Positions 37,328 through 48,042 of a stretch of 64,000 nt of DNA are shown here, piece by piece. Position numbers and translations under genes: made by a program. The notes beneath the pieces are model-generated. The model searched no databases, was not told the DNA's origin, and saw only the letters and a list, made by a program, of their open reading frames with translations. Each line of letters opens with the position of its first letter. The stretch's first letter is position 1. Origin of the DNA: Halarcobacter bivalviorum. Lineage in GTDB: Bacteria; Campylobacterota; Campylobacteria; Campylobacterales; Arcobacteraceae. The stretch lies in contig NZ_CP031217.1 in NCBI RefSeq assembly GCF_003346815.1, positions 1,054,001 through 1,118,000 on the forward strand, given 5' to 3'.

Positions 37328-38302
37328 TCAACTGTACTCTTCAGTTAATTTGTCATAAAATTTAACATATTGAGTATCACCTTCATCTCTTGCTTTCATG
37401 GCAGGTCTTGGGTGCTCATTTAAATGTCCTGTAATAATATATGGCACACTTGGTCCCCAATCTAATTCTTTTTCGATTGCAACCATATGTTCTTCAATAA
37501 ATTTTAATACAGGTTTTAATTTATATTTTGGATTCTTTAAAAATCCAAGTAATAGTTCCATTGCACAGTTTCCTGCACCTCTTCCTAATCCACTAACTGT
37601 AACATCTAAATAGCTTGTTCCATAAATCATAGCTTCTAAAGTATTAGCATATGCAAGTGTTAGGTTGTTGTGTGCGTGAATACCAACTTTTTTTCCAGCT
37701 GGTTTAGCAAATGATAAATATTTTGCTGTTAGTTTATTAATCTGTTCTGGATAAAAAGAACCAAAGCTATCTGCAATATAAATTACATCTACATTTGTTT
37801 CAGCTAATTGTGTTAAAACTTCTGTTAGTTCATCATCAAATGATTTTGAAATAGCCATGATATTACATGTAGTTTCATAACCTTTTGCATGGAAATCTTC
37901 AATTAATTCAATTGCTTCAGGTAATTGATGAATATAAGTAGCAACTCTAATCATATCTACTACTGATTCAGATTTTGGAGGAATCTCTTCTTTGATAGTT
38001 CTTCCAACATCTGCCATTGTAGCAATCTTCATGTTTGTATTATTTTCACCTACAATTCTTCTTATATCTTCTTCTTTACAGAAATTCCATGTTCCATACT
38101 CATCTTCACTCATAACAGTTGGTGATACATTTTTACCAATTTCCATATAATCAATTCCAGCCGCTACACACATTTCATAGTGAGCTTTTACGAATTCATC
38201 TGTAAAGTGGTAATTATTTACAAGTCCACCATCTCTTATAGTACAGTCAAAAACTTTAATGTCTTTTCTTACTGAAAGTATTGAACCTTTTCTTTCTAAC
38301 AT
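37328..38302 (-). CDS. HMGL-like aldolase (DRE-TIM metallolyase fold)
   Basis: 324 residues with the TIM-barrel start VFDCTIRDGGLVNNYHF, metal-binding HAHNN and SGLGRGAGNCAMELL. These place it near 4-hydroxy-2-oxovalerate aldolases and HMG-CoA lyase-like enzymes. The partner acetaldehyde dehydrogenase is absent, so the aromatic meta-cleavage role is unlikely. Related proteins are annotated only as aldolase catalytic domain proteins. Substrate unknown. AGGG lies 8 bases before the ATG; the terminator at 37268 ends the transcript. Confidence 0.82.
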   Translation of the reverse strand: MLERKGSILSVRKDIKVFDCTIRDGGLVNNYHFTDEFVKAHYEMCVAAGIDYMEIGKNVSPTVMSEDEYGTWNFCKEEDIRRIVGENNTNMKIATMADVGRTIKEEIPPKSESVVDMIRVATYIHQLPEAIELIEDFHAKGYETTCNIMAISKSFDDELTEVLTQLAETNVDVIYIADSFGSFYPEQINKLTAKYLSFAKPAGKKVGIHAHNNLTLAYANTLEAMIYGTSYLDVTVSGLGRGAGNCAMELLLGFLKNPKYKLKPVLKFIEEHMVAIEKELDWGPSVPYIITGHLNEHPRPAMKARDEGDTQYVKFYDKLTEEYS

Positions 38303-38375
38303 AATATATCCCTATTTTTATTAATTAAATGTGACAAGAATAATACCTTAAAGTTATAAAAAAAATTATTAAGCA

Positions 38376-39668
38376 TTATCTATTTTGTCGTCTTTCCTGC
38401 CCTTGATAAGTTTTTGAAGCTAAGGCATCTCTTATTTTTAAGTTATCTTTACCTTCAAATTGTATGTGTTTTGTATTCTCTACATTCTTATCTGCAATCT
38501 TACTTAAACTTACAGATATAAGTTTTACATTCTCAGCAATATCTGCATTTCTTTGAGTTAATACATCAATATTAGAAACTGTTGAATTAATCTGAGAAAT
38601 ACCTCTTTCTTGTTCAATTGAAGCTTCAACAACATTTTGAATTAACTTTGTTGTTTCATTGATATTTTTATTTAATAATTCATACCCTTCAATCATTTTA
38701 TCTGCAATATTTTTACCTTCATTTGCTTTTGAAGTTGCATTTTCTACTAAGTTTTTTATCTGTTTAGCAGCTTCAGCAGACCTATTTGCTAAATTTCTAA
38801 CTTCTTGTGCAACAACTGCAAACCCTTTTCCTGCTTCTCCAGCAGTAGCAGCTTCAACTGCTGCATTTAGTGAAAGAATATTTGTTTGGAAAGCAATTTG
38901 GTCAATCATTTCAACAGCTTCATGTACTGCATTTGTTGAGTTATTTATCTCATCCATTGCATTAACTGTTTGAGAAGTTAAATTCATACCTTCTTCAATC
39001 TCTTCTTTTACATTTTTACCATAAATTGACATCTCTTTCGCAGTTTGTGAAGTAGCTACAATTCTAGTTGTAATCTCTTCAATTGCAGCTGAAGTTTCCT
39101 CTAATGAAGCAGCTTGTGAAGAAGTAGCTTCTGAAAGATTAGTACTATTTTCAAGAAGTACTTTTGACTCTTTTTGCATTACAAGACTTGTTCTATATGT
39201 ATACATTAGATTTTTTGTAATTTCATCTTTTAGATAGTTTACACCAATTGAAAGGTTTTTTAACTCTCCTCCACGGAATAAATTTTCATTTATACTTCTT
39301 AGGAAGTTTTGTTTAGAGTACTCTTCAAGAACACTATCTATTTCAATTAAAGACTCTTCTAATTTATCTGACATTTTATTAAATGTTTTAGCAATATAAT
39401 TTAGTTTTTGATTTGAAGTATTCTTTGTGATTCTATCATTTATAAAACCATCAGAAAGTTTTTCTGCACAAATCATTATCTCACCATAAATAGTTAAATC
39501 TTCTTCTTGTTTTTGTTCAATAAGTTTTGCTAAATCTTGAATTCTTGTTAAAACTTTATTATTTTTTTGGCTTTCAATTTCTATGCTATTTGTTTCACCT
39601 TTGATAAAGCTCTCAATCTTATCAATGGCTTCAATTATTTCATTTGTATTATTTGATTTAAAAAACAT
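38376..39668 (-). CDS. soluble methyl-accepting chemotaxis protein
   Basis: 430 residues without a transmembrane segment. A helical N-terminal half (about 1-170) of HAMP-like or linker character leads into the signalling hairpin ([20 protein letters not shown], identical to the receptor at 12.4 kb). It lacks the EWETF tail, ending in [10 protein letters not shown] stand-alone PAS gene lies 9 bases upstream, so the pair is likely a split energy-taxis receptor like Campylobacter CetA/CetB, though CetA is membrane-bound. Confidence 0.88.
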   Translation of the reverse strand: MFFKSNNTNEIIEAIDKIESFIKGETNSIEIESQKNNKVLTRIQDLAKLIEQKQEEDLTIYGEIMICAEKLSDGFINDRITKNTSNQKLNYIAKTFNKMSDKLEESLIEIDSVLEEYSKQNFLRSINENLFRGGELKNLSIGVNYLKDEITKNLMYTYRTSLVMQKESKVLLENSTNLSEATSSQAASLEETSAAIEEITTRIVATSQTAKEMSIYGKNVKEEIEEGMNLTSQTVNAMDEINNSTNAVHEAVEMIDQIAFQTNILSLNAAVEAATAGEAGKGFAVVAQEVRNLANRSAEAAKQIKNLVENATSKANEGKNIADKMIEGYELLNKNINETTKLIQNVVEASIEQERGISQINSTVSNIDVLTQRNADIAENVKLISVSLSKIADKNVENTKHIQFEGKDNLKIRDALASKTYQGQERRQNR

Positions 39669-39677
39669 AAAGCACCT

Positions 39678-40061
39678 TTATCTCAATGTCTTATATAGTT
39701 TTTCAGCACTTAATATCTCTTCTAAAGTTGGTTTAACTCTTACAGATAGATACCTTTTTTCTCCATTTGCACTTTGAGATGGAAAAGCAGTTGCATTAAC
39801 CCAATAATAGCCACCATCTTTTGTTCTATTTTTTACTATACCTTTCCAAGTCTTACCTTTTTGAATAGTTTCCCACATATCTTTAAAAGCAGCTTTTGGC
39901 ATATCTTGATGTCTTACAAAATTATGAGCTTGTCCTATTAACTCATCTTTTGAATAACCAGCAATTTTGCAAAAATCCTCATTGGCATAAATTATTATAC
40001 CTTTTTCATCCGTTTCGGACACGATCATTGTGTCCTTTTGTAAAGTTATTTCTCGTCCCAT
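39678..40061 (-). CDS. stand-alone Aer/CetB-type PAS protein
   Basis: 127 residues forming one PAS domain: IIYANEDFCKIAGYSKDELIG, NFVRHQDMP and KGKTWKGIVKNR, the pattern of FAD-binding Aer PAS domains. AGGA lies 6 bases before the ATG. With the downstream soluble chemoreceptor it probably forms a two-protein redox or energy sensor. Confidence 0.87.
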   Translation of the reverse strand: MGREITLQKDTMIVSETDEKGIIIYANEDFCKIAGYSKDELIGQAHNFVRHQDMPKAAFKDMWETIQKGKTWKGIVKNRTKDGGYYWVNATAFPSQSANGEKRYLSVRVKPTLEEILSAEKLYKTLR

Positions 40062-40210
40062 TTTAATTCCTACTAATAATTAAGGGCGCGATTATATAAT
40101 AACAAATCTGTGAATTTAGTTATAAGGAATTATTAATTTTTCTAATCATAATTTAGTCTATTAAAATATTATTTATAAAATAATCAATGCTTTTAAGATA
40201 TAATTCGGCC

Positions 40211-42415
40211 ATGAATGAAATATTAAAAAAATTAGATTTATTAGATTATATAGATTCCTTTACAAAACTTTTTGCAAGGGAAAAATCTGTAGTTTTAGAA
40301 GGGGATATTAATCTTCATTATAGATTAATAAATGAGCTTTCAAAATTTGAAATAAAACAACCAGCAAAAGTAAAAAACTTAGATACACAAATAATGCATA
40401 TTCAAAAACAAGGTGTATTAAAGTCTTATGAAATATATGAGTTTATTAAAATTATTAATTACTTTTCTTATTTGAAAAAGTTCTCTTTTGAAGGTAAGTT
40501 AGCAGAGTGGATTGAAAAAATTATTATTCCACAAGAGATAATATCAATTTGTGAGTATTTTGATGATAAAGCAAAATTAAAACATGGTATTGATGAAGAT
40601 TATGACAGGGTTAATGAAGCCATAAAGCAAAATAAAGAAGAGATAAAACAAAGCCTTTATAAGATTATTAATTCAAGCAAAATAAGAACTTATATGGTTG
40701 ATTCTCAAGTTCATTATATAAATGGTGAGGAGTGTCTACTTGTAAGAGGTGGTTTTAACCATGTTTTAAAAGCACAAGTATTAGACCGTTCAAATTCTGG
40801 ATTTTTCTATGTTTTACCTCATAGTGTAAGTACTTTAAAGCAAAAACAAAATGATTTACAAAATAAGCAAGAAGAGATTTTATTAAAAGTTTGTAAACAG
40901 ATAACTTCTCTTTTTGAGAAAAATTTATTATTTTTAAAATTTATAAATAAAGAGTTTGATAGATTTGACCACTATCAAGCAAGACTATATTTTGCAAAAA
41001 TTGGAGATAAAAACTTTATTCTTCCAAATAAAAATGGTAAAAATAGACTTGTAGAATTTAAACATCCAGCCTTACATGATCCAAAACCTATAACAATTGA
41101 TTTTTCAAAATCAGTTATTATGATTACAGGGGTAAATGCTGGTGGTAAAACAATGATGTTAAAATCTATTTTAAGTGCCGTATTTTTATCGAAATATTTA
41201 CTTCCATATTTTGCACACCATGAGACACAAATAAGTAACTTTAAATCAATTCAAGCTGTACTTGATGACCCACAAAGTGTAAAAAATGATATCTCTACTT
41301 TTGCAGGAAGAATGGTTGAATTTTCTAAACTTTTTTCTACAAAACAGGCAATTGTAGGAGTTGATGAAATAGAACTTGGTACAGACTCTGATGAAGCAGC
41401 AAGTCTGTTTAAAGTGATAATTGAAGATTTAATCCAAAAAGATATGAAAATTATCATTACAACTCACCATAAAAGATTGGCTGCACTTATGGCTTCAAAT
41501 GAAGAAGTAGAATTAATAGCAGCTCTTTATGATGAAGAGAATCAAAAGCCAACTTATGAATTTTTACAAGGAACAATTGGAAAATCATATGCCTTTGAAA
41601 CAGCAAGTAGATATGGAATTCCTCATAATGTAATCAAAAGAGCAAAAGAGGTTTATGGAGAAGATAAAGATAGATTAAATGAACTTATTGAAAGAAGTTC
41701 TGCTTTGGAGATTGAGTTAAAACAAAAAATAGCAAAACTTGATGAAGAGATAAAAGAGCATGAGAGATTAACAAGAAATCTAAAAGAGACAAAAGAGAGT
41801 TTAGATACTCATATCTTTTTGGAAAAGTCAAAACTTCATAGAGAGTATAAAGATGCGAGAGATGAAGCTAAAAAAGCCATCAAAGCAAAAATTTCACAAG
41901 AAGGACATAGACATTTAAATACTGCTCATCAAAAAGCTTCTTCAATTAAAACAGAAAAAGTAAAAGAAGTTGAAGAGAATTTAAAAGAGGGTGATAGAGT
42001 TAAATATAGAAACTCAAAAGGTGTAATTATCTCAATTAAAGGTAAAAAAGCTTATATTGAAAATGATTTAGGAATGAGACTTCAAGTTCCTATGATAGAG
42101 CTTTCAAGAAGTGGAAATCCACCAAAAATAAAAACAAAACCAAAAGCAACTGTTACAGTTGCAAAACCAGATTCAGGACATATAAAATTAGATTTACATG
42201 GTCAAAGAGTTGAAGAGGCTTTAGAGAACTTAGATAAATTTATTTCTGATGCTTTAATAGCAGGTTTTGATGAAGTATTAGTTTATCATGGTATTGGAAC
42301 TGGAAAATTAGCAGGAGCTACAAAAAAATATCTTGATAAACATCCAAAAGTAAAATCATACGAAGATGCACATCCAAGTTCTGGTGGCTTTGGTGCAAAA
42401 GTTATAAAACTATAA
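40211..42415 (+). CDS. mutS2: MutS2 family ATPase/endonuclease
   Basis: About 734 residues: an N-terminal helical lever/clamp region, an ABC-type ATPase core (VNAGGKTMMLKS Walker A, VDEIELGTDSDEA Walker B, TTHHKRLA), a long coiled coil (about 480-570), and a C-terminal Smr domain (LDLHGQRVEEAL, VYHGIGTGKL). It suppresses homologous recombination or rescues collided ribosomes in other bacteria. ATG 40211 fits the family N terminus; an in-frame ATG at 40187 adds eight residues, and neither has a clear ribosome binding site. Confidence 0.92.
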   Translation: MNEILKKLDLLDYIDSFTKLFAREKSVVLEGDINLHYRLINELSKFEIKQPAKVKNLDTQIMHIQKQGVLKSYEIYEFIKIINYFSYLKKFSFEGKLAEWIEKIIIPQEIISICEYFDDKAKLKHGIDEDYDRVNEAIKQNKEEIKQSLYKIINSSKIRTYMVDSQVHYINGEECLLVRGGFNHVLKAQVLDRSNSGFFYVLPHSVSTLKQKQNDLQNKQEEILLKVCKQITSLFEKNLLFLKFINKEFDRFDHYQARLYFAKIGDKNFILPNKNGKNRLVEFKHPALHDPKPITIDFSKSVIMITGVNAGGKTMMLKSILSAVFLSKYLLPYFAHHETQISNFKSIQAVLDDPQSVKNDISTFAGRMVEFSKLFSTKQAIVGVDEIELGTDSDEAASLFKVIIEDLIQKDMKIIITTHHKRLAALMASNEEVELIAALYDEENQKPTYEFLQGTIGKSYAFETASRYGIPHNVIKRAKEVYGEDKDRLNELIERSSALEIELKQKIAKLDEEIKEHERLTRNLKETKESLDTHIFLEKSKLHREYKDARDEAKKAIKAKISQEGHRHLNTAHQKASSIKTEKVKEVEENLKEGDRVKYRNSKGVIISIKGKKAYIENDLGMRLQVPMIELSRSGNPPKIKTKPKATVTVAKPDSGHIKLDLHGQRVEEALENLDKFISDALIAGFDEVLVYHGIGTGKLAGATKKYLDKHPKVKSYEDAHPSSGGFGAKVIKL

Positions 42416-42424
42416 GGAAAATAG

Positions 42425-43255
42425 ATGGAACAAGAAATCCAATCAATACAGAAGGTTTATAATCTTTTAATTGAATTTTTTATGAATTATAGTTTCCAAA
42501 TTCTTGGAGCTATAATTATCTTTATACTTGGTCTTTATATAGGTAAAAAGGTATCAGAAGCTGTACAAAGATTATGTGATAGAAATAATTTAGATGTAAC
42601 ACTTACAAAGTTTATTGTAAATATTGTTAGATTTGGGATTGTTATTGGGGCTGTAATTATTGCAGTTGGTAAATTAGGTATCACTTTAACTCCATTTATT
42701 GCAGGTATTGGTGCTGCATCATTGGGTGCTGGACTTGCCTTACAAGGTACTTTATCAAATTATGGAGCAGGGCTTTCTATAATTATTACTAGACCTTTTA
42801 TAGTTGGAAATACAATCACTGTACAAGATGTATTTGGAGTAGTAGAAGAGATAAAATTAGGACATACAATTCTTAGAACAGAAGATGGAGAGCAGATTAC
42901 TGTTCCAAATAAGTATATTATTGGAGAAGTCCTTGTCAACTCTTTTGAGTATAGAATCGTTGAAGCAACTATTGGTATTTCGTATAATAGTGATATGAAA
43001 AAGGCTATCTCTTTAATCTTAGAAGAGTTAAATAAGTTTGAAGAGTTCATCTCAAAAGAGGCAAAACCTCAAGTGGGAATTAAAGAGTTTGCAGACTCTT
43101 CTGTAAATATTGAGTATAGATATTGGGCTAAAACAAATAGCTATTTTGAGGTTCAATACAAAGTAAATCTTGCAATATTTGAGGCACTAAAAGCAAACTC
43201 TATAGAGATACCATATCCTATAAGAGATGTTTTTATCCATGAAAAAAAAGCATAA
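42425..43255 (+). CDS. mscS: small MscS-type mechanosensitive channel
   Basis: 276 residues, classic MscS size. It has transmembrane helices near 20-42 and 62-85 and a Gly/Ala-rich pore helix (AGIGAASLGAGLALQGTLSNYGAG, first 20 recognised) with the following ITRPFIVGNTI of the beta domain. It is a second, simpler channel than the coiled-coil form at 5.5 kb. It starts 9 bases after mutS2 and is probably co-transcribed. Confidence 0.92.
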   Translation: MEQEIQSIQKVYNLLIEFFMNYSFQILGAIIIFILGLYIGKKVSEAVQRLCDRNNLDVTLTKFIVNIVRFGIVIGAVIIAVGKLGITLTPFIAGIGAASLGAGLALQGTLSNYGAGLSIIITRPFIVGNTITVQDVFGVVEEIKLGHTILRTEDGEQITVPNKYIIGEVLVNSFEYRIVEATIGISYNSDMKKAISLILEELNKFEEFISKEAKPQVGIKEFADSSVNIEYRYWAKTNSYFEVQYKVNLAIFEALKANSIEIPYPIRDVFIHEKKA

Positions 43256-43276
43256 AATAGTTTTTCTATTTTATGC
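43250..43276. terminator. bidirectional terminator
   Basis: GCATAAAATAG (43250-43260) pairs with CTATTTTATGC (43266-43276) around TTTTT. It overlaps the stop codons of the convergent mscS and hypothetical genes. Confidence 0.72.
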
Positions 43277-43805
43277 TAACAAATGATTTAAATACACACT
43301 CAATTCTCTGTTTTATATCACTTCCATCTTCTTTCATATAATCAGTTTGTATTTTGTAAATTAATTTATCTTCAAGTTTAAATTCAAATACTAAATATCC
43401 TGCATAAAGTTTTGCTTTTTTATTCTTTTTATTTGTATCTTCTTTATCATTTTCATATACATAATAGTTTATTTCTACTTGTTTTTTATTTTCAATTTTT
43501 TGTGTAAAGTATTGGCTAATTACTTCTTGAAACTCTTTTTGCAGCTCTTTGTTTGAATAGTGTTTTATAAGAAAAGAGTTCATTATTTTTGAGTATTCAA
43601 TGTTTGAAGTAGTTTTTATATTTTGTGATTGAAGTAATTTTATTGCTTCTTGAATCTTATTTATATCAACTATTTTTTCAAAGGTAATTGTTTTTTCTTG
43701 GCAAGATACTCTTTTAGATTTTATAGTTTTTTTATTTACTTGTTCATAGATTCCATATCCAAAAAAAAGTATAAGAGCAAAGATTATAAGTAGTAGTTTT
43801 TTCAT
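43266..43805 (-). CDS. hypothetical membrane-anchored or exported protein
   Basis: 179 residues with an N-terminal hydrophobic stretch (LLLIIFALILFFGYGIY) as signal or anchor and a Lys-rich, probably periplasmic body. There is one Cys near residue 35 and another near the C terminus, which might pair. I recognise no family. It stands alone in the minus direction between mscS and the DUF748 gene, with a gap of 82 bases to the latter. Confidence 0.65.
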   Translation of the reverse strand: MKKLLLIIFALILFFGYGIYEQVNKKTIKSKRVSCQEKTITFEKIVDINKIQEAIKLLQSQNIKTTSNIEYSKIMNSFLIKHYSNKELQKEFQEVISQYFTQKIENKKQVEINYYVYENDKEDTNKKNKKAKLYAGYLVFEFKLEDKLIYKIQTDYMKEDGSDIKQRIECVFKSFVSIK

Positions 43806-43887
43806 AGTAATATCCTTTTAAAAAAGAATATTACTATTATAATAATTATAAGTAAATAAAATAATTTAAATATAAGTTTGAGTTATC

Positions 43888-46785
43888 TTATTTTTTAACA
43901 GAAACACTTAGATTAAAAGTTGACCATTTATCTTTTTCATCAATTTGTACATTGATTTTTTCTGTAATAACAACAGCTTTTTTATCTACTTTTTTCTTTA
44001 CAATTAAATAGTCTAAAATATTTTTACTTCTACTATTTGCTAGTTCTTCAAGCTCTTTAGTAGTCACTTCTTGTTTTGAAGCTAGAGTTTTTCTTAAACT
44101 TTCCACATACTCTTTAGTATCAAAATACTCTTTACCACTTTTATCTTTTTTTACAAAAGTTTCTTTAATATCATCTAAGTCTTTGTCTTTGAAACTCTCT
44201 TCAAAAAGGTTTTCTAAAGCTTTTTTATATTCATCACCTTTTACAATTTTTTTCATTCTTTTTTCTAAGAACTTATCAAACTTTATATCTTGTAAAGCAA
44301 TTGTATCAAAAACTTGGTGGTATGAAGGAGTTACATTTATAGCAAGCCTTTTCTTAGTAGCTAAGATTTTTGCAATATTATCTAAAGCCTCTTTCTCTGA
44401 AGCTATTATTGTACTGTTTCCATATTCAAAATCAATTGTTTTGATTTCATCTGCTTCAATACCTAAAACAGAAGCTAAAAGAGTAAATGGAGAAGAGATA
44501 GCTTTAACTATTAAATTTGTAAATACTTTCCATACAATAGGAGCTATTGCAAATTGAGGATCATCTACATTTCCTGAAATAGGAAGTTCTAAATCAATAA
44601 TTCCATCACTATTTTCTAAAAGAGCGATAGCTAAATCAAGAGGTAGATTTGTTGCATCTTCACTCTGTACTGTTTCTCCTAATCTAATATCACTAATTAT
44701 AATTGAGTTGTTTGCATCTAAATTTGACTCTTTTATATTATATTTTAGATTTAAATCAAGTTTTCCACTATCTATCTCTCTTCCTACAAATTTTCCAGAA
44801 TAAGGTGTGAAGTTTTTGATTGCAATATTTTTAAATAAAATAGTTGTATTTGTTAGTAGTTTTATATCATTTATATCTACAGTTCCAGTTATTTTTGTGA
44901 AACCATATTTATCTACTTTCCCTTCTAGTTCAAGTTTTGTAGGTTTTGAAGAACTTGAGTGTAGTCTTGAAAAGTCTCCATGTAATTGAGTGATATTTGT
45001 TTTAAATGGAATTGGTAAGTTTTTATCTTCAAATACCATTCTTGCATCTTTTATAATAAGAGGACCTATATCAAAAGAGAAGTTACTATTAGCTTTTTTT
45101 TCAACTTTTTTCTCGATTTTTTCTGCTTCTTTTTCTTCAACTTTTTTCTTTTCTTGTTTTCCTAAAGTAATAGCTATAAAAGGTTTATTTAGCTTAGAAG
45201 AGTCAATTTTTAATTCACTATTTTTATGTGAGATTTTATTTACTAAAAGATTAATATCTTTAGCTTGAATATTAGTTTTTGACACTTTATCATTTAGTTT
45301 AAAATCTGGCTCAATAAGATTTAAATTTGCAATTTGAATATCACTATTTTGATTTATAATATCTTTGATTTTAAGCTCTAAGTTTTGGGCATTTATATCT
45401 TTTTTTTGTTTTTTATCATTAATGTTTATAGAAGATTTAAGAGCTACTTGTTTTATTGTTCTGTTTTTATCATTAAGTTTTAAATCTTCAATTATAAGAC
45501 TACTATTTTTAACTTTTACATCAAGATTATTTTTCTTATCATTAAAAACAAAGTTTTTGTTTTCAAATAAAACTTGCTCTAATGAGATATTTTGATTTTC
45601 TATATTAAGGTTTTTTGCATTCAGATTTACCTCTTCGGCAAGAGTAGCAAAAGAGTTTTTTTCATCTTTAAATGAAAGTTTTGAATTAGCAATTTTAAAA
45701 TTAGCTAATAGAATTTTCCAGTTTGTTTCTTCTTGTGTAGAGTTTTGTTGTACTTCTTCTTTTTTTTGTTCTTTTGGAAGATTTACTAATTTAGCTAAGT
45801 TAATAGTTTCATCTTTTGAGTTTATGATTTTTCCATTTAGGTTTTCTAAACTAAATTGATTTATTTTTATCTCATTTTGAGGATAAAATAGATTTAAATC
45901 TTCAATATCTAAACTCTTTAAATATAAAACAGAATGTGCATCTTGTAAGATATTTAAATTGCTTAGTTTAAAGTTTAACTTCTCAACTTTAATATCTAGC
46001 TCTTTTTTAGTATCAACTTTATAACCAAAATTTAAATCAATATTTGTCTCATTTGTAAGTTGAAAATTAAATAGTTCATCTTTATATGCTAAAAACTCAT
46101 TTGGTCTTAGATTTGTAAGTTTTACATTTCCATACATATGGAAAGGATGCACTTTTAATCCACCATTTATTATAAGTTTTGTATGTTCATTGATTAGGAT
46201 ATTAAGACTATGAGAAGCTAAGATATTTCTAAATGTTCCCATATCATAAAAAGTATAGTTAAGCTCATTTATATTAACTTCAAAAGGTTTTTTATCTTTT
46301 GCTAATTTTGTAAATTTTATTTTAGCTTTTTCTAATACAGTTTTATAGATTTGAAACTTAATAGGCTCGCTTTGTTCTTCCTCAACCCTTACTTGTTTCT
46401 CTTCTTTTGTAGTTGGTTTAAGTAGTTTTTCTAGATTAAAACTTTTATCCTCATTTTCAATAATATGAATATATGGATTAATCAGTTGTAAATCTTGAAA
46501 AGCTAAATGTTTTTCACTAATAGTTCTAAAAAGATTAAAATCAATTGATAAAGAATCTATTGAAAAAGTAATGTCCTCTTTATCTTGTATCTTCAGGTTG
46601 TTAAGAGAAAAAGTTAATAAGAATGGATTAAATTCTACTTTTTCTAAACTTGCTTCTTGAGTAATATTTGCATTAATATTATCGACAATAATAGGCTTTA
46701 CTATCTTTGGTATTGCTACAAATCCTAGAATTGAATAGATGATTAGTATAGAAGATAGTATTAAAGCTAATTTATTTTTTTTCAT
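43888..46785 (-). CDS. DUF748/AsmA-like envelope protein
   Basis: About 965 residues. An N-terminal membrane helix (LALILSSILIIYSILGFVAIP) is followed by a long, repetitive beta-rich body with many LNFKLSNLNI-like strands and runs of LKIKD. The end holds a DUF748 region (PYSGKFVGREIDSGKLDLN) and an OmpA-like segment (YHQVFD, NILDYL). Such AsmA/TamB-like proteins bridge inner and outer membranes and are linked to lipid transport. ATG 46785 has AAGG 7 bases before it; the in-frame ATG at 46809 does not. Confidence 0.82.
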   Translation of the reverse strand: MKKNKLALILSSILIIYSILGFVAIPKIVKPIIVDNINANITQEASLEKVEFNPFLLTFSLNNLKIQDKEDITFSIDSLSIDFNLFRTISEKHLAFQDLQLINPYIHIIENEDKSFNLEKLLKPTTKEEKQVRVEEEQSEPIKFQIYKTVLEKAKIKFTKLAKDKKPFEVNINELNYTFYDMGTFRNILASHSLNILINEHTKLIINGGLKVHPFHMYGNVKLTNLRPNEFLAYKDELFNFQLTNETNIDLNFGYKVDTKKELDIKVEKLNFKLSNLNILQDAHSVLYLKSLDIEDLNLFYPQNEIKINQFSLENLNGKIINSKDETINLAKLVNLPKEQKKEEVQQNSTQEETNWKILLANFKIANSKLSFKDEKNSFATLAEEVNLNAKNLNIENQNISLEQVLFENKNFVFNDKKNNLDVKVKNSSLIIEDLKLNDKNRTIKQVALKSSININDKKQKKDINAQNLELKIKDIINQNSDIQIANLNLIEPDFKLNDKVSKTNIQAKDINLLVNKISHKNSELKIDSSKLNKPFIAITLGKQEKKKVEEKEAEKIEKKVEKKANSNFSFDIGPLIIKDARMVFEDKNLPIPFKTNITQLHGDFSRLHSSSSKPTKLELEGKVDKYGFTKITGTVDINDIKLLTNTTILFKNIAIKNFTPYSGKFVGREIDSGKLDLNLKYNIKESNLDANNSIIISDIRLGETVQSEDATNLPLDLAIALLENSDGIIDLELPISGNVDDPQFAIAPIVWKVFTNLIVKAISSPFTLLASVLGIEADEIKTIDFEYGNSTIIASEKEALDNIAKILATKKRLAINVTPSYHQVFDTIALQDIKFDKFLEKRMKKIVKGDEYKKALENLFEESFKDKDLDDIKETFVKKDKSGKEYFDTKEYVESLRKTLASKQEVTTKELEELANSRSKNILDYLIVKKKVDKKAVVITEKINVQIDEKDKWSTFNLSVSVKK

Positions 46786-46860
46786 GAAATAGCCTTTTTT
46801 TGTATTCAATATAATTATAACTAAATATTAGCTACAATCCGTTTACAATAAAGGAACAAA

Positions 46861-47961
46861 ATGACAGTGATAGAATTATTTCAAAAATTATTAAGGTTTA
46901 AATCAATTACTCCTAATGATGACGGAGCATTCGATTTTATTGAAGAGTATTTAGGTGAGGAATGGACTTGCATAAATATTGATAGAGAAGATACAAAAAA
47001 TAGATTTTATTATAAAAAATTTAATGATAATCCACAACATTTATGTTTTGCAGGACATATTGATGTAGTACCTCCTGGACAAGGTTGGGAAGTAGATCCA
47101 TTTGCTGCTGATATAGTAGATGGTGTAATAACAGCAAGAGGAACACAAGATATGAAAAGTGGAGACGCTGCTTTTTTATATGCTTGTAAACATGCCCAAA
47201 ATTTTGATGGAACACTTTCAATTCTAATGACAAGTGATGAAGAAGGTGAGGGAACTTATGGAACTATCAAAGCCTTAGAACACTTAAAAGAGATTGATTT
47301 TATACCTCAATATGCAGTTGTAGCAGAGCCAACTTGTGAAGAGGTTTTTGGAGATGCTATCAAAGTAGGAAGAAGAGGAAGTATCAATGGATATATCACT
47401 ATCAAAGGAAAGCAAGGTCATGCTGCTTATCCTGAAAAGTGTATAAACCCAGTACATAACTTTGCCCATGTACTTCCTAAAATAGCAGGTCATAATCTTG
47501 ATAATGGAGATGAGTATTTTGCTCCTTCTAAAATGGTAATTACTGATATAAGAGCTGGAATGGAAGTTACAAATGTAACTCCAAACGAGTTAAAACTTAT
47601 GTTCAATGTAAGAAACTCAACAAATACAACAAGAGAGTCAGTAGAAGAATTTATCCATAAAAACCTTGAAGGTTTAGAGTATGATTTTAGAACTACACAA
47701 GGCTCATTTCCATTTGTAACCAATAAAGAATCAAAAGTGGTGAAGGCTATGGAAAACTCTATAAAAGAAGTTTTAGGCGTAACGACAAAACACTCAACAC
47801 ACGGTGGAACTTCTGATGCTAGATATTTTGGAGCATTTGGAATAGAAGCTATCGAGTTTGGTGTAATCAATGACACTATCCACTCTGTAGGTGAGAGAAC
47901 AACAGTTAAAGAAGTAGAAGGTTTAACTGATGTTTATGTGGATTTAATTAAAAACTTTTAA
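46861..47961 (+). CDS. dapE: succinyl-diaminopimelate desuccinylase
   Basis: 366 residues of the M20 family: metal-binding FAGHIDVVPPG, TQDMKSGDAA, SDEEGEGTYGT and VVAEPTCE, and the dimerisation region GRRGSINGYI. It makes LL-diaminopimelate for lysine and peptidoglycan synthesis in the cytoplasm. AAAGGA lies 5 bases before the ATG. It is divergent from the DUF748 gene with a 75-base gap. Confidence 0.95.
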   Translation: MTVIELFQKLLRFKSITPNDDGAFDFIEEYLGEEWTCINIDREDTKNRFYYKKFNDNPQHLCFAGHIDVVPPGQGWEVDPFAADIVDGVITARGTQDMKSGDAAFLYACKHAQNFDGTLSILMTSDEEGEGTYGTIKALEHLKEIDFIPQYAVVAEPTCEEVFGDAIKVGRRGSINGYITIKGKQGHAAYPEKCINPVHNFAHVLPKIAGHNLDNGDEYFAPSKMVITDIRAGMEVTNVTPNELKLMFNVRNSTNTTRESVEEFIHKNLEGLEYDFRTTQGSFPFVTNKESKVVKAMENSIKEVLGVTTKHSTHGGTSDARYFGAFGIEAIEFGVINDTIHSVGERTTVKEVEGLTDVYVDLIKNF

Positions 47962-48042
47962 TTTAATTTTATTATGTAATATTTTTTATTATTTCTAAAA
48001 AATATTAATAGAATTACTTTATATTCATTATGGAGTAGTTCT

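Noticed and set aside
37280-37330. A third Sec codon: TGA ending the aldolase gene at 37328, followed in frame by twelve more codons and a hairpin
   Set aside because: The hairpin starts about 37 bases after the TGA, too far for a bacterial SECIS, and is a normal terminator with a T-run. The protein is already full length.
47490-47876. A 128-codon frame antisense to dapE
   Set aside because: No ribosome binding site or family features; dapE is clear on the other strand.
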